Origin: Pestalotiopsis fici W106-1 | Taxonomy: Eukaryota; Ascomycota; Sordariomycetes; Amphisphaeriales; Sporocadaceae | Assembly: GCF_000516985.1 (NCBI RefSeq) | Contig: NW_006917091.1 | Coordinates: forward strand, 1,192,977-1,256,976 | Direction of reading: 5' to 3' | Length of the DNA: 64,000 nt | Shown: piece by piece, positions 42,016 through 55,331 of the stretch | Layout: every line of letters starts with the position of its first letter | Position numbering within the stretch: the stretch's first letter is position 1 | Position numbers and translations under genes: made by a program | The notes under the pieces: generated by a model | The model's database searches: none | Seen by the model: the letters and a program-made list of their open reading frames with translations, nothing else | What the model was told of the DNA's origin: nothing

Positions 42016-45000
42016 ATTATAAGCCCGGTATATATGTAGCTAAGCTATTATTAAATTTTCCGCATATTTATATTATTTAATAGGATGCTAACGGAATTTA
42101 ATTTTTAAAACCTAATTTTTAAAATTCCGACTAATATTTTAAACTCGATTTTTAAAATTAAAGCATTAAAAACCCCGTTTTTTTATAAAAAATATTATTT
42201 TACGCAAGCTTCGATACCTAAAATTATACGGTTAAAATTAAGCTTATTTATTAAAAAGATTAGGTAGCTTAGTTTTTATAATACCGGTTTTTTTCGGAAT
42301 AAAATATTATTTAGGATTATATTAATCCTAAATCGACGAAATTATAGCTATAAACTAAATAGCCTTTTTTAATAAAAATTTATAAATTTAAGTTTTAATA
42401 TTAATTTAAAAACGATTTAATTTAGCAAATTTTTAATTAAAATAAAAAAAATCTAAATATTAAAAGAAATAAACCTGTTTTTTCCGAGCTTTTTTGCTAA
42501 AAAAAGCTTTTTAAAGGATATTTTTAAAAATTTAAAACCTAAGCGTTTAATTTCGAAAAAGAACTCGTTATTTAACGGTATATTAATAAATTTAAAAAAT
42601 AAATATAGGATTTTATAAATATTAAGCTTTAAATTATTATATTTATAAAAGCTTTAAATTAAAATAATTATATTATTCGAAATTTTTGCCGTATATTTTA
42701 AAATTTAATAGCTTTAACCGAAAAAGATTTTTTAAAGCAGGTTTTTAAAAAATATAAAAACGTATTTATTAAAGCTAATCGAGTTTAAAACCTTATTATT
42801 TAGCATTAAAAATAATACGAAAAATTCGAATTAGCGCGCCGCTATAAATCGGAAATAATAATCGGTTTTTTTGCTATAAATAACTTTTTAAACGCCGTTA
42901 ACGATAAAATCCTTTTAAAATAAGGAATATCGATTAAAAGGAAAATTAATAAATAGCTATATTCCAAGGATTTTACGCTTTTAGATTTAGGAAATATGCT
43001 TTAGAAAAATCTGTATTTAAAAAATAAAATTAGCCGATTTCGGTAACGGGTTTTCGCCGCTTTTAACGCCGATAGCTTTAGCTTTAAAGCTTTTAATTTA
43101 AAAAGCTTCGGAAACCCCGATAAAAATATTACGTATTTATATCGAGCTTTTAAAAAAGCTGCTTATTAATAGCCGCTAAAATAATATTTTATCCTAAAAT
43201 ATACGCTTATAGGCTTTATTAAGCGTATTATTAAAATATTAAATAATAAAGTTTTAAAAAAAATTTAAACTCGAATTAAGCATAATAAATATAAAATTTT
43301 AAAAAATAACCTAAAAAAAAAAAGCTGGATTAAAAACTAAAAATTTAAAATTACGAATTAAAAAGGTCCGTTTAAAACTTTTAATCTTTAGCTTATCGGT
43401 AATTTTAATATTGTAATTATAGATTTTTATATCGTCGGTTTAAATAATTAATTAGCGGTATATTTTATTATTTAATTTAAATACTTTTTATACGAAAATA
43501 CCTTTTTAAATAGCTATAGCTTAATTTACGTTGCTAATAATATTAAATTATTCGTTTTAGACTCTTTTAGGCTTAATAAAACCGGATTTATAATTAAAAT
43601 TAAAATTTTAGCTTTATTTATTAAAAAATATAAAATTAAAATTATTAAAAATATGCTTAAAAGCTTTAATAATTAAATTATAATATTAATTTTAATTAAC
43701 GTAACTTATATTTTTAGTTTTTATTATAATATCGTATTAGAAATTAAATTAAAGAAAAAAAGCGTTTAAAAATATAGTTTTAATACTATTTTTAAAATTA
43801 ATAATTTAAAATAAAACTAAATAATTGCTAAATTTATAAAAAAGCATAATTTAATATTTTTTTAATATATCGAATTTATTATTTGCTTTTTTAAGATTTT
43901 TTCCGAAATAAACGTAAGCTTTTATTATTTAGTAGCTTTTAAGCGTATTAATTATCGAAAATTATAACGGTTAAAAAATTATATTAAGCCTAAAATTAAT
44001 AATAAAAAGCTTTAATATTTACGTTTAGGATATTTAAAAGCAAATATATTCCGAAATTTAGTATATTAAGCAAAAAATATTAAAATTTAAAAAATACGAT
44101 AATTCGATTATAAAATATGCGCTTGAATTTCCGTAAGCTAAATAATTTTTAAAAAAGCTCGAAAATATTAATTTATAAAACTTTTTTAATGAATTTTAAT
44201 CGATATAATTTATTACCCGAAAATTTTAAATAAGTTTTTTAAAGCGCTTATTTTTAAAAAAAAATAGTTTAAAAAATATTTTAAATATTTATTACGATTA
44301 AAAAAAGCTTTAAAAATTATTTTTATAATTTAAAATTTTATCGCGATAATAAAAAAATAATATAAATTAGATGTTTTTATATTATTTTTTAACGGAAAAA
44401 GCTTTTTAATATTATATTAAGGAAAAAAAAATTTTAAGCGCTAGGTATAACGGGAAAGTATCGAGCTAAAAATTAACGCTTTTTATATTTATAAATTTTA
44501 TAAAGGTATTAAAAGGGCTAATAAAAAAATCGAATAAAAAACCGTAAAAATACTTTAATCGGCTAATTTTTTTAAATTTTTATAAAAAAAGGCTTTTAAA
44601 GCCGTTATATATTTATATAATATAAGCCTATCCTAGTTAAATAGCTTTAAATCTTTAAATAAAACCTTAAATTTTTAATTTTAGGGATATTTTCGATAAT
44701 ATATATTAAAATTAACTAAAGCGCTAATTAATAATTTATAGCCTAATTAAAGCTTAATATACGTATATAGGTGCGCGTGCTATTTTTTAATTAAAGATTA
44801 AGAACGAAACCTAAAGTTAACCCGATAAAAAACCGAATATAAAGCTTACTTAAGCTATTTAATAGGCTATTATATAAATAACCTTTTTCGAATTTAGGTT
44901 TTAAATATAAAAAATATAATTATAATACGTAATATTAAATTTAATAAAATATAATTTTATAAAAAAAGCATCCGGGAAAAAAAGCTTATTATTTAGTAAT

Positions 45001-48000
45001 ATAAACGCAATAATATTATTTAAAAAATCGAAATTAGCGAACCGAGTTATATTAAAAACGATTTATTCGTTAAATTAAATTTATAAAATATATATAATAA
45101 TTAATAGATTTTGCACGATTTAAAGGGTAAAAAGGCTAAAAATACGGTTTTTAATAGCTTAATATAAATTATTAAATAGCTTAAAAATAATAAAAAAATT
45201 AGCTATCCTAACGATTAAAAATCGAATATTTATTTAAATATTTTTTTAAAAGCTGCTAAAGCTTTTAAATTAAAAATATATATAAAATTACTATTTTTAG
45301 AAATAACGCCTAAATTTTAGATTATAACCGGATTAGCTAATTAGGGTTATAAAAATGCTTTATTATAAAACGCAAAAAATAAGCCTTAAAACTTTTACCG
45401 TAAAATATATTCGAACGGATAAAACGGGATAAAAAAAACTTATTAAAATATAATAAAAAATATAAAATTTTTAAAAATAATAAATAAAAACTTTAAAAAA
45501 AATTAATTTATAAACGCTTCCGAATACTAAAATAAAGCTAATATTAAAATTTATATTAATATTTTTAAAATAAAAATCCTAATTAAATTTATTAATTTAA
45601 AAAAAACGTTTTTATCGATAACTAAAGGTAAACCTAAAAAAAGCTCGAAAAAATCGATTATTAGCGATAAATTATTATAAAGGTTAATTAGGGAAAAAAA
45701 AGCTTTAAATAAATATTAAAAAATATTTGCGATTTTCGATTTAAATTTATTTTGGTTAAAATTTTTAAATTTAATATTTTAGGTTTTTTAGGAAACTAAT
45801 CCTAAAAAATATAAAACTTTATATTATATAATAGCTATAATAATGCTAAATTATAAATTCGAGCGGTTAAAATTAAATTTAGTAATCGAAATTGCTTTAA
45901 ATAAAAAAAAAAGCTTAAAATATTAAAAAAAATCTTTTTTAATTTTAAAAAAAAATATACCGTAATAAAATTCTAGCTCTTTTAAAACGGTTTTTTAATT
46001 TTTAAAATTATAAATTCCGAAATAATTTTTTTTAAGCAGTATATTTAAAGCTGCGAATTTTTATTTTTAAAAAAGTTTAAAAAAAAGCGAAAACGGAAAA
46101 AAAAATTTAGAAAATTAATTTTATTTATATAGGTTTAAGTATATAAATTCGATAAAAATAATTATTTTATTAAATTTAAAATTCGATTAATAATAAAAAA
46201 AGATTTATAAAAAAAATTTATTAAATAAACTTATACCTCGATTTTAGCTATAAAATCGTTTAAAATTATAATAGTGGTAGCTGCAAAATTCGACCTTAAA
46301 TGCAAATAATACGATATAATAAAGGCGTTTTTAAACGCTTTTAAAGGGAATTTAAAGCTAGTATATTACGAGCTCCTTAAAGGATTTAAAATAATTAAAA
46401 AATGCTTAAAGCTTTAAAAAGCATTATATGGGCTAAAAAACTTATTATTATTTTAATATCGGGAGTTTAGCAGCACCCTAGCCTAATTAGGTATAAAGGC
46501 GTTACCGGAAAAACCGTATTTATTTTATAACCTAAATAAAACGGTATTTATAATTTTTTACGTAAACGATATTTTTATTTTATATTAAAAAAAGCATAAG
46601 GACGTAAAAAAGAAATTTTTCGATTAAATTAAAGGAAGATACGAGCTTAAATTAAAAAAAGACGTAATTTAGTTCCTTAATATCCGTATTAAAAAAGATA
46701 AAATTAAAAAAATATTATTTTTTTATATAACGCTTATATTGAAAAGATTTGCGCTAAATTTAAGGTAAATAATAATTTTTATATTTTAGTAATACCGATT
46801 TTATGCGAATTAATACTAAAATATATTAAAAGCGCTTTAAAATAAAAAATTAAAAAATATTAAAAGCTTATCGGGTATATTTTATATATAATTATTATTA
46901 TCCGATTAAATATAGCTTTTTTAGCTATTTTGCTTTTATATTTCCTTATAAATCCCGGATTTTTATATTTTAAATATAAATTTTAGGTTCTAAAATATTT
47001 ATACGGAATTAAATACTTAGGAATCTAATATAAAAAAAATAAAAAAGCTTAGGTTTTAACGATAATTAATAATGCTTTATTCGCTAACGACCCCGAATTA
47101 AAACGTAGCTTTTAAAAGTATATTATTAAGCTTTTTAATAATTTAATAATATAAAAAGCCTTAAAATAAGCGATAATTTTAATTAATATTATAAAAGCTA
47201 AGCTTTTTGCCTTTTTAAAAATAGGCAAAAAAAAATATAACGTTTTAACGCTTTTATAAAAATATTTAGCTTTAATTTAAAAAAGCTTAAAATATTTATT
47301 ACGATAACTAATAAATAATTTAATTAATTATTTATAAAACTTTACGGGTTATTATTAAGCTTAAATATATCGATTTAAATAATATATAGCTTAAATAAAA
47401 GCATAAAAAAGGTATTTTTATTATTATATATTTAAGCACCGAGCATATGCTAATAAATAGGCTTATAAAGGCATTACCGAAATAAAAATTTAAATAATTT
47501 ATCGTATATTTAAATTTAAAAATCGTAATATTAAAGGTAAAATAAGCTATTATTTTAAAAATTTAAAAAAAATAAAAACGCGAAAATACGGCTTAACAAG
47601 CTAAAATATAAAGGCTTAAAGGCTATAAAAATAAACGGAAAACGAAAATATTATTTTTAAATTTATATATTTTACTTTTTAACCGTTTTACCGTCTTTTA
47701 GCTTAATAAGCTATTATATACCCTTTTTATACTAATTTTTATTTTTTATTAAAAGCGTAATCCTAAAAAAACTTTTTATCCCGCTTATATAAACTTTTAA
47801 ATAAAACCTTTTTTTAATCCGGCTAATATAAAAATAGGGTAATTTTAATTATAATTCGGAATTAATTTTTAATACGCTTTTTAGCGTTTTTATAATTATA
47901 AAAGGTAAACGCATAACCGATTATATAGGGATCCCTAGCCTAAAAAATTAATTAATAATTTTCGAAAAGCAAAAAAAAAAATATTTATAAAGCAATATAA

Positions 48001-49673
48001 TTATAATTATTATTAAAATAGCGCTTATAACGGTTTTTACCTTTAATAATATAATATAGCCTATTAAAACGGCCTTTTATAACGCTTTTTAAATAATAAA
48101 AGCAGGGCTTTTAAAATTTGCTAATAATACGCTTAAAAGGCTTTTTAAACGAGGAAAAAAGATTAAAAGCGCTTTTTAAAAAAATCGGCTTTTTTATATT
48201 ACGGTAAAAGCGACCTTAAGCTAAAGCTAAAAGCTTATTACGGCAAAATTAGTAAAAAAATTTGGGGATAAAAATATTATTTTTAATATAAATTAAAAAA
48301 TTATCGGTTTTAATAAATTTAAAAACCCGAAATTAATAATAAAAGCGGCAGTTAAAATAAAAAGGGTTTTTAGGCTTATTAAAGCTAATAGCTTAAAATT
48401 TGCGAGCCTAATTAGCTTTATAATTTCGGTTAGCCTATTTAGCAAAAAAAAAATAACGGCTAAAAAGCTTATTAATATTAATAAAAAATTTATTAAAACC
48501 TTTAAAATTAAAAACGCTAATTAAATTAATATTAGTTATCGAAATATTTCGAAAAGCTTTAAATAATTTTTTTTTAAAAAATTAGTTTTAAATTTAAAAT
48601 TAGTTTTAAGCTCGGGATTAGGATTATTAGGTTTAAAATTAATTTTGAAATTAGGTTTTAATTCGAAAAAAAAGGTTTAAAAAGTTAATAAAAATTGCGC
48701 CTAATATATTTTGCGCTTATATTTATTCCGCTAAAGCTTATTAAGCTTAGGGATTTAGGTTAGGCGGGAATTCGTAAATAAAAAGGATTATAAGATTTTT
48801 AGGATAACGAAATTAGGGAAAAATAAAAATAAAATTAATAGGTAATAGCTCGTTAAAAGGATTAAATTTAAAGGATAAAGGCTATTAAAAAAAAGCTTTG
48901 CTATTATTATTTTAGCTAATTTTAGCTTTAGCAAGCTTAAAGGTAATTTAAAAACAATAATTAATAGCTTTACGTTTAATAAAACAGTAAAATTAGTTAT
49001 CGGGATAGCGAAAAATAATTAAAAATAAGCGGACGGAGCTTTTAAAGCTTTTACTACGCTTAAAAAAGGAGCGTTTATTTTTAGGTATTATAACGGCAAA
49101 TTTTAAAAACTTAATAACGATAATAAGTTTAAGGATAAAAAAAAAGAATTTAAAGTTAATAAAACTTAAAAAGCTAAATTAAATAAATCCGGAAAAATTT
49201 AAAAAAATAAATATATAATAAAAAAGGAAAAAAATAAAGCTTAATATATAAAAAAAAAGTTTTCCTTTTATAAAAGGGAAAAACCTACGGTTAGGATTTA
49301 TTAATTAGAAAATTAGTTACTAATTTTAAAGTAAAAAATAAATTAATAATAAATTTTTACGGATTAGGAAATTTAAAATCGGACGGAATAGGCAATAGTT
49401 ACTAATTTTAAAAAGGCAATTATTAATTTTAAAATTAATTGTTTTTTAAAAAATTAAATATAGGGTCGTTTAAAGCCGAAAAAAAAAGAGCTTACGGAGC
49501 TTAAAAAAAGTAGGATAAACGGACGTTAATAAAAACTAGTTTTCTAATTGAATAATTGTTTAGTTGCCTAAAAAGAAATTGGAAACCGAAATTAAATATT
49601 AAAAATTAAAAATATATATCCTAAATATATAATTTTTAAGCTTTTTTAGGACGCTAAATCAGTTTAGGGGGTA

Positions 49674-49894
49674 TATAACGGGATATTTACTTTATATATT
49701 TATAGTTTTTAAAAGGATTTTTAAATTAAACTAATTAAGCTTTATAAGAGCTCCTGGATGGGTATATAGATACGACCTACCCTTTATTTTATTTATATAA
49801 AATTAAACTATTTTTAATTACTTATTTATGCTTATATACCGCTTTTATCAGGTGATATCGAAACCCTAGATCATAAGCTTTTCTGACTGTTATA
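49674..49894 (+). repeat. Element 2 3' LTR, 221 bp
   Basis: Starts TATAACGGGATATTT (TG mutated to TA) and ends ...CTGACTGTTATA, directly followed by the CCTTT target duplication. Confidence 0.88.
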
Positions 49895-52800
49895 CCTTTA
49901 ATTAATACGGTATTTATATTAATTCCGATTTCCGTAAAAAGATTTTTTAATTATATTGCTTTATAAGTAGCCTACTCTAATCCGTTAAATTCGGCTTCGG
50001 TAATTAATAAAGAAATCGTAGATTGCCGTTTTAATTTCCAATTTATCGGCCCGTTATTTAAAATAAATAAATAATTAAACGTTAATTTACGGGTTTCATA
50101 ATTACTAGCAAAATCGGCATCGGAATAACCTATTAATCCGGGTTTTATTTTCCCGTTAAAGGTAATTCTAAAATAGTAATAGGATTTTAAATAATTAAAT
50201 ACCCCTTTTACCCCTTTTATTATAGTTTTCGATAGGTTTTATATATATTTAGCTAAATATACTATAAAATAAGCTAAATCGGGCCTAGTTTAAACTATAG
50301 CGTATATTAATCCATTTAATAAATACTAATATAAATAGATAAATTCCTTTAAAGCCGGTTTTTCGTTATTTTTTTTTTGCCGTATATAACGATTTTGGGA
50401 ATCTAAAGCTAAATAGTATATTAGCCGGTTTTATATCGGAAAATCCGTTAATTTCCAATAACTTTTTAAGGTAAATTGCCTGGTTTATACGAATTATTTT
50501 ATTTTCTCGATTTTTTTTAATTTATATACCGAAAAAATAAAAAACTAATCCCAAATCCTTTATTTCGAATTTTTTCGAAATATCCTATTTTAATTAGTTA
50601 ATTTTACGTAAATCAGGGCTAAAAATCAGGAAATCATCCACGTAAATTATAATAAAGATATTAGATTTTTTATTATAATAAGCTAATTCGTCTAAAATAA
50701 ATAAATTAAATCCAAGCTTTTTTAGGCTATTTTTTAGCGTAATTTGTTATTAGCGTAAACTTTATTTAAAACCGTATAAGGCCTTTCTAAGCTAAATTAC
50801 CTAGGAATTATCGTTTTTCCAACCGAAATTATTTAATTCCGGGTTTTCGGAAAAAAATTCGGATAATCCGTTTATAAAAATAATATATACTTTTTTGTAT
50901 AATTCCCCGTTTAGGAAAATACCGATTATATCGATTTATTCGATTTCCTAATCGTAATAAGCTGCTAAAGCTAATAAAAGCCTTTAAATAATGGATTTTA
51001 TTCCCGTAGCAAACGTTTCGAAATAATTAATTTTATATCGTTATTCGAATTTACGTATAACTAATTTAGCTTTATATTTATCGATATTTCCGTTTTTATC
51101 GGTTTTCCTTTTAAATACCTATTTTACGGATAATAAGATTTTACCGGCTTTTTAGACTTTATTTCGATTAATAGCTTAAAAAGTCTTTTTTTAAATTAAT
51201 TATCGTAATTTAGCGTATATAGCCTAAATCTATTTTTTTAAGGCTTTTTAATACTTATTTTATTATTTTCGGTTCCGTATAGCCTAAATTTTCGATAATT
51301 AAATAATACGAAATATCGGCGAATAATTCGTCGTATTTAACGAATTTATCTCGTTCGGAATCCGTAAATTTCGGAAAAATTACCTTAATATTCGATTTAT
51401 TTAAAGTAATCGAAAAGGTATTATTAATATTTATAAGTTTAGAATTTATACTAAATTTATTATTTATATTAAATTCGTTCCTGGGTAAATCCGGTCGATC
51501 GTTAATTATAGATTTATTTGTAATAAATCGAAGAATTCGATCGTTTCCGGGAGTTGGATTTAGTGGATTTTGTGGATTTACCGTTTCCGGGATTTGTGAT
51601 TAAATAAATTTACCGTCGGTAGGACTTTTATCCGGTATTATTTCCTAATCCGGTAATTCCGAATCCGGTAATTTCTCCCTTTTTTTTCGATTTTTAGGTA
51701 ATAATCGAATATAAAAGGTCCGTATAATTTATAATTTATATAGTCGATCGGGAAAATATACGTAATAGATTTTATTACCGTTATATTTAATTATTTTCCC
51801 GTTTTCGGTAATAACTCCGAATTTATCGGAATTTTTACGGATTTCTTTCGGTTTATAAACTAAAACTGGTATTCCTAATATATAGATTTAGGATAAATTA
51901 GGCTTATTATCCCGTTTTAGCCAAAAATAATCGTAAAATTCCTAATAAGGGGTAAATAAACCGGATACCGTAGCAATAAAATTTATTAGATAAATTATTG
52001 CTTTTATAACGAATTCCTAAAAGTTTTTCGGGAATTATAAATCGATAAAAACCGTTTTAGTTTTTTCGATAATAATCCGGTTCGTACGTTTGGCTATACC
52101 GTTTTATTTTAATATATAAAGAGTTATAGGTTCGAAAATAATTTTTTTTTCGGTTAAATAATTTTCTAATTTAACCGGGGAAAACTCCCTACCGTTATTT
52201 ATACGAATAATATTCGGATATTTTTTAAATTAAGTTTTATAATATTTAATTTTATTCGTTATAATATCGAATATATCGGATTTTTCTTTAGAAAATTTAA
52301 TTTCCCGAAATCCGGTTTTATTATCCGTAAAACTAATTATATATTTATAACCGGAATAGCTAAAAAGGGTAATATAAACCGTATCGATATAAATATAATA
52401 TAACGATTTATTAGCCCTATTCGGATTTATACGGGGCTAATTTCGGGTAAATTTTCCCGAAATATAAAATTCGCAATTTAAATCCTTTTTTTTTTAATTC
52501 CTTTTTAGGAATCCCCGTAATTATTTTAGCTATTTTAGCTAAAATATCGTAACTAAAGTAGCTAAATCGTTTATACTATTTTTCCGTAGCTATAAAAAAA
52601 TTCGAATAATTAAAAATTAATTCGATTTCCTCGAAATCCGTGGTTTCGTTAGATTTCGTATCCGAATTCGGTTCCGGGTAAATTAAACCGATTATACGGG
52701 CTTTTTTTATTATTTTTAATAAATTTATAGCTAAATATGCTATATTAGGCTTTAATTTATTAGCTAAATATAGGAAAAATCTACGTTTTTCTTAATTTAA

Positions 52801-54476
52801 CGTAGCAAAAAGCCTATTTTTAAAATTATATAATTTATTCCCGCTTATAATACCGCCTTTTTAATAATATAATTAGCCGGATATAATATTTAGCGGAAAT
52901 TCCGGTATATAAAGCACGTTTAATAACGTTATTTTACGTATTTCCCGGTTAATTTCGAAAAAAAGCGTAATATTTCCAATTCCTTTAAAAAATACTTTTC
53001 CATTATTTATAATAATCGGTAAAAAATCCGATTTTATAATAAAATTATCGAATAAATTCTTATTATTCGATATATACTTTAAAAAACCCGTATTATATAA
53101 CTATTAATCCCTAAAAAGGGTAATTAATTTCTTCTTTTTTAAATTATTCGAAATATTCGAAAAAGCATAAAACGATTCGTTTTCGTTTAAATTTTCGTTA
53201 TAAGGTAAATTTCCCCGTTTCTTAGATTTTTAATTCGTAATAAATATAATCGAATTTAAATTATTCGACTTATTCGAATTATTCGAATTATTAAAATTAT
53301 TCGAATTATTCGATTTCTTCCTTTTATTTAATTTATTCGAATTCTTCCTATTTCCGCTTTAGGTTCCCCGTTAATTCTAATTAAATCGAAAAAACCGGGA
53401 TTTTTTATTATCCGTATAATAAAAATTTCCTATAGCCGTATCCGGGTCCCGTCGGTTTTCATTTAAAATATTTATAATTAACCCTTCGAAAATAAATAAA
53501 TTTATAAACCGTAAAATACTACGTTAACGGTCAGCCTATATAAAATAAGCTAACTAAAAAGCTATAATAAAAATCGTCTTTTAATCGATATTATCGATTT
53601 TAGCCTTAACGTTTAAAAGCTTTAAAATATATCCTTTAAAAATAAATATAAACTTATTTAATAAGTTATAATTCTCGAATTTTATAATATAAAATTCGAA
53701 ATATAATTACTAACGTAATACGGGTCCGGTGCCTTAATAAACTAATTATAAAATCGATAAAGCTTTATATAAATCTATTTTATCGAATATTAAATTTAAC
53801 GGTTTTATTATTAAATTTTAATAAATTAAAAATAATACCTAGGCTTTTTAAATATCGGTTATACCGTTATATATATCGGTAATTTTAAAAAACCAATCGA
53901 TTCCTAGCAATTTAAAATATAACTATAACGTAAATTTCTACGTATTCCAATTTCCGGATCCGGAAAATTTCTATTTCTCCGGCATTTAGCATCCGGCAAT
54001 AATACGGATAAAATTATCCATTTTGCCGAATTTTTACCGTTATAACGGTATAATTATCGTTAAAAACGGTAAAAAAATCGTTAAAAAAATAAAAATAAAA
54101 AAAATTAATTCTTTTATTTTATTAATAAAATATATAAAGGGATCCAAATGCTATAATATAATATAACAGGTGCTATAAGGTGCTATAGCAAATCGGCTAT
54201 TATAATAAAAACTAGTTATAAATAATTTTATAGCCGTTATATAGCTATAACGGGTAAAATCACTATAAATAGCCACTTAATTATAATTTTCGATATAATT
54301 ACGGCTATATAAGCTTAAAATAAAGCTTATAAAATCGGCTATTATAACGGAATTCCGGAGTTTACGTTATATTAACTCGTCCGGGAGAGCGGCTATAATT
54401 TTCGATATAATTTAAATCTGGTATTTAGATATAATCGATATTATACCGGACCGGGCTTATAACCTATTTTAAAATA

Positions 54477-55331
54477 TAATTAATAAATTATATAACTTAG
54501 GCATAAAAAAGCGTTCGTATAATTCGTAAAATTAGGCCGTAAAAATAGTTATAAGGCTATATAACTAATTTATTAAAGCTTAAAGAAAAAATAACTAACT
54601 ATAAAGGAATAACTACCTTTTATACTTATAAAATCAACCAATAAGAACATTCTGGAATATATTACTAATAAACTAAATTTATAATCAAATTAATTAGTAA
54701 TAAAGTTAATTTATAATCGAAGAAACCATCGAAATCTATAGATTTTTATAGTGTGGGTTACCCTGTAACCCAGGGCCACTATAGCCAGGTGCACTAGCCA
54801 CACTTAGTGGGGCTGGATCCAGTGGAACGTTCCACTAGATTCCAATAAATTCCAATGGCCATAATGGCTATAACAATTAACTATAATAACTTATTAACTA
54901 TATAGCACTATAAACAATGGCTATAAATAGTGCTATATTAACTATAAGTCAGTATAGGGTAAATTCCACTGATTTCCTATATATCGTTATTGTTGATCAA
55001 GGTGGTGCTTTCCTATTAGAGTTTAAACTGGTCTGATATGGGTGTCAATTGTGTGATGTATTGATCTATGTTCTGCGCCTCTTAGTTTTGATGAGGTGTA
55101 CGCTTATTTGGGTGGCCCCGGCTAATCCCCGGGAGGTCCCGTACATCTATCTGAACTCCATGGGGTTGATCCGTGTGCTCAAGCACACCCCAGTGTATGG
55201 GAACCATAATCCACCATCTGACAGTTATTTAACGATATTTCGATGGGTTTTATAGCTGTTATAACGATATGATATGCGTTATAAAGCTAATTTTATGCAC
55301 TATACGATGCTATATTAACATCCGTGCAACA
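54477..55331 (-). repeat. Element 1 right (5') LTR, split by a solo LTR
   Basis: 617 bp of LTR plus a 233-bp insert and 5-bp duplication. Less mutated than the left LTR, so it shows the ancestral sequence better, including a perfect 16-bp palindrome AGTGGAACGTTCCACT at 54821-54836. Confidence 0.88.
54991..55223. mobile_element. Unmutated 233-bp solo LTR
   Basis: The insert begins TGTTGATCAAGG, ends CCATCTGACA (canonical TG...CA) and is flanked by a perfect 5-bp duplication GTTAT (54986-54990 and 55224-55228). The uninterrupted sequence is present in the left LTR of element 1, which proves the insertion. Its base composition is normal, with plenty of CA and TG, in sharp contrast to everything around it. 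No internal region is present, as expected after LTR-LTR recombination. Confidence 0.85.

Larger units (their letters stand above)
41795..49894 (+). mobile_element. Ty1/copia retrotransposon (element 2), plus strand, nested in element 1
   Basis: 8.1 kb with 221-bp LTRs at 41795-42015 and 49674-49894. It is flanked by a perfect 5-bp target duplication CCTTT (41790-41794 and 49895-49899). A purine tract (TTTAGGGGG) lies before the 3' LTR. Plus-strand copia motifs read through RIP stops: KAFLNAF near 46320, KALYGLK near 46416-46437, FYVNDIF (mutated YVDDI) near 46557-46577, and YLSTEHML near 47427-47460 for the RNase H end. It is longer than a standard copia, with about 2.2 kb of unassigned sequence between RNase H and the 3' LTR. 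It inserted into the RNase H region of element 1, in the opposite orientation. Confidence 0.85.
40938..55331 (-). mobile_element. Ty1/copia retrotransposon (element 1), minus strand, with two later insertions
   Basis: Flanked by 617-bp LTRs at 40938-41554 and 54477-55331 (the latter 617 bp after removing the solo LTR and its 5-bp duplication). In element orientation the LTR runs TGTTGCACGG...CCACCAATCA. The minus strand near 50628-50660 reads IIYVDDFLIFSPD, the copia reverse-transcriptase motif. RNase H sequence SDADFASNYETRK lies near 50110-50070 and continues, after the inserted element 2, as DNTGAINLAYNPEY near 41785-41735. Without its insertions the element is about 6.05 kb, normal for copia. 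The 5-bp flanks (AGGTA left, TATAT right) do not match, so its target duplication is not demonstrated. Confidence 0.85.

Noticed and set aside
55049..55255. 68-codon open frame near 55.1 kb
   Set aside because: It spans the solo LTR and crosses its boundary into the host LTR, so it cannot be an old gene.
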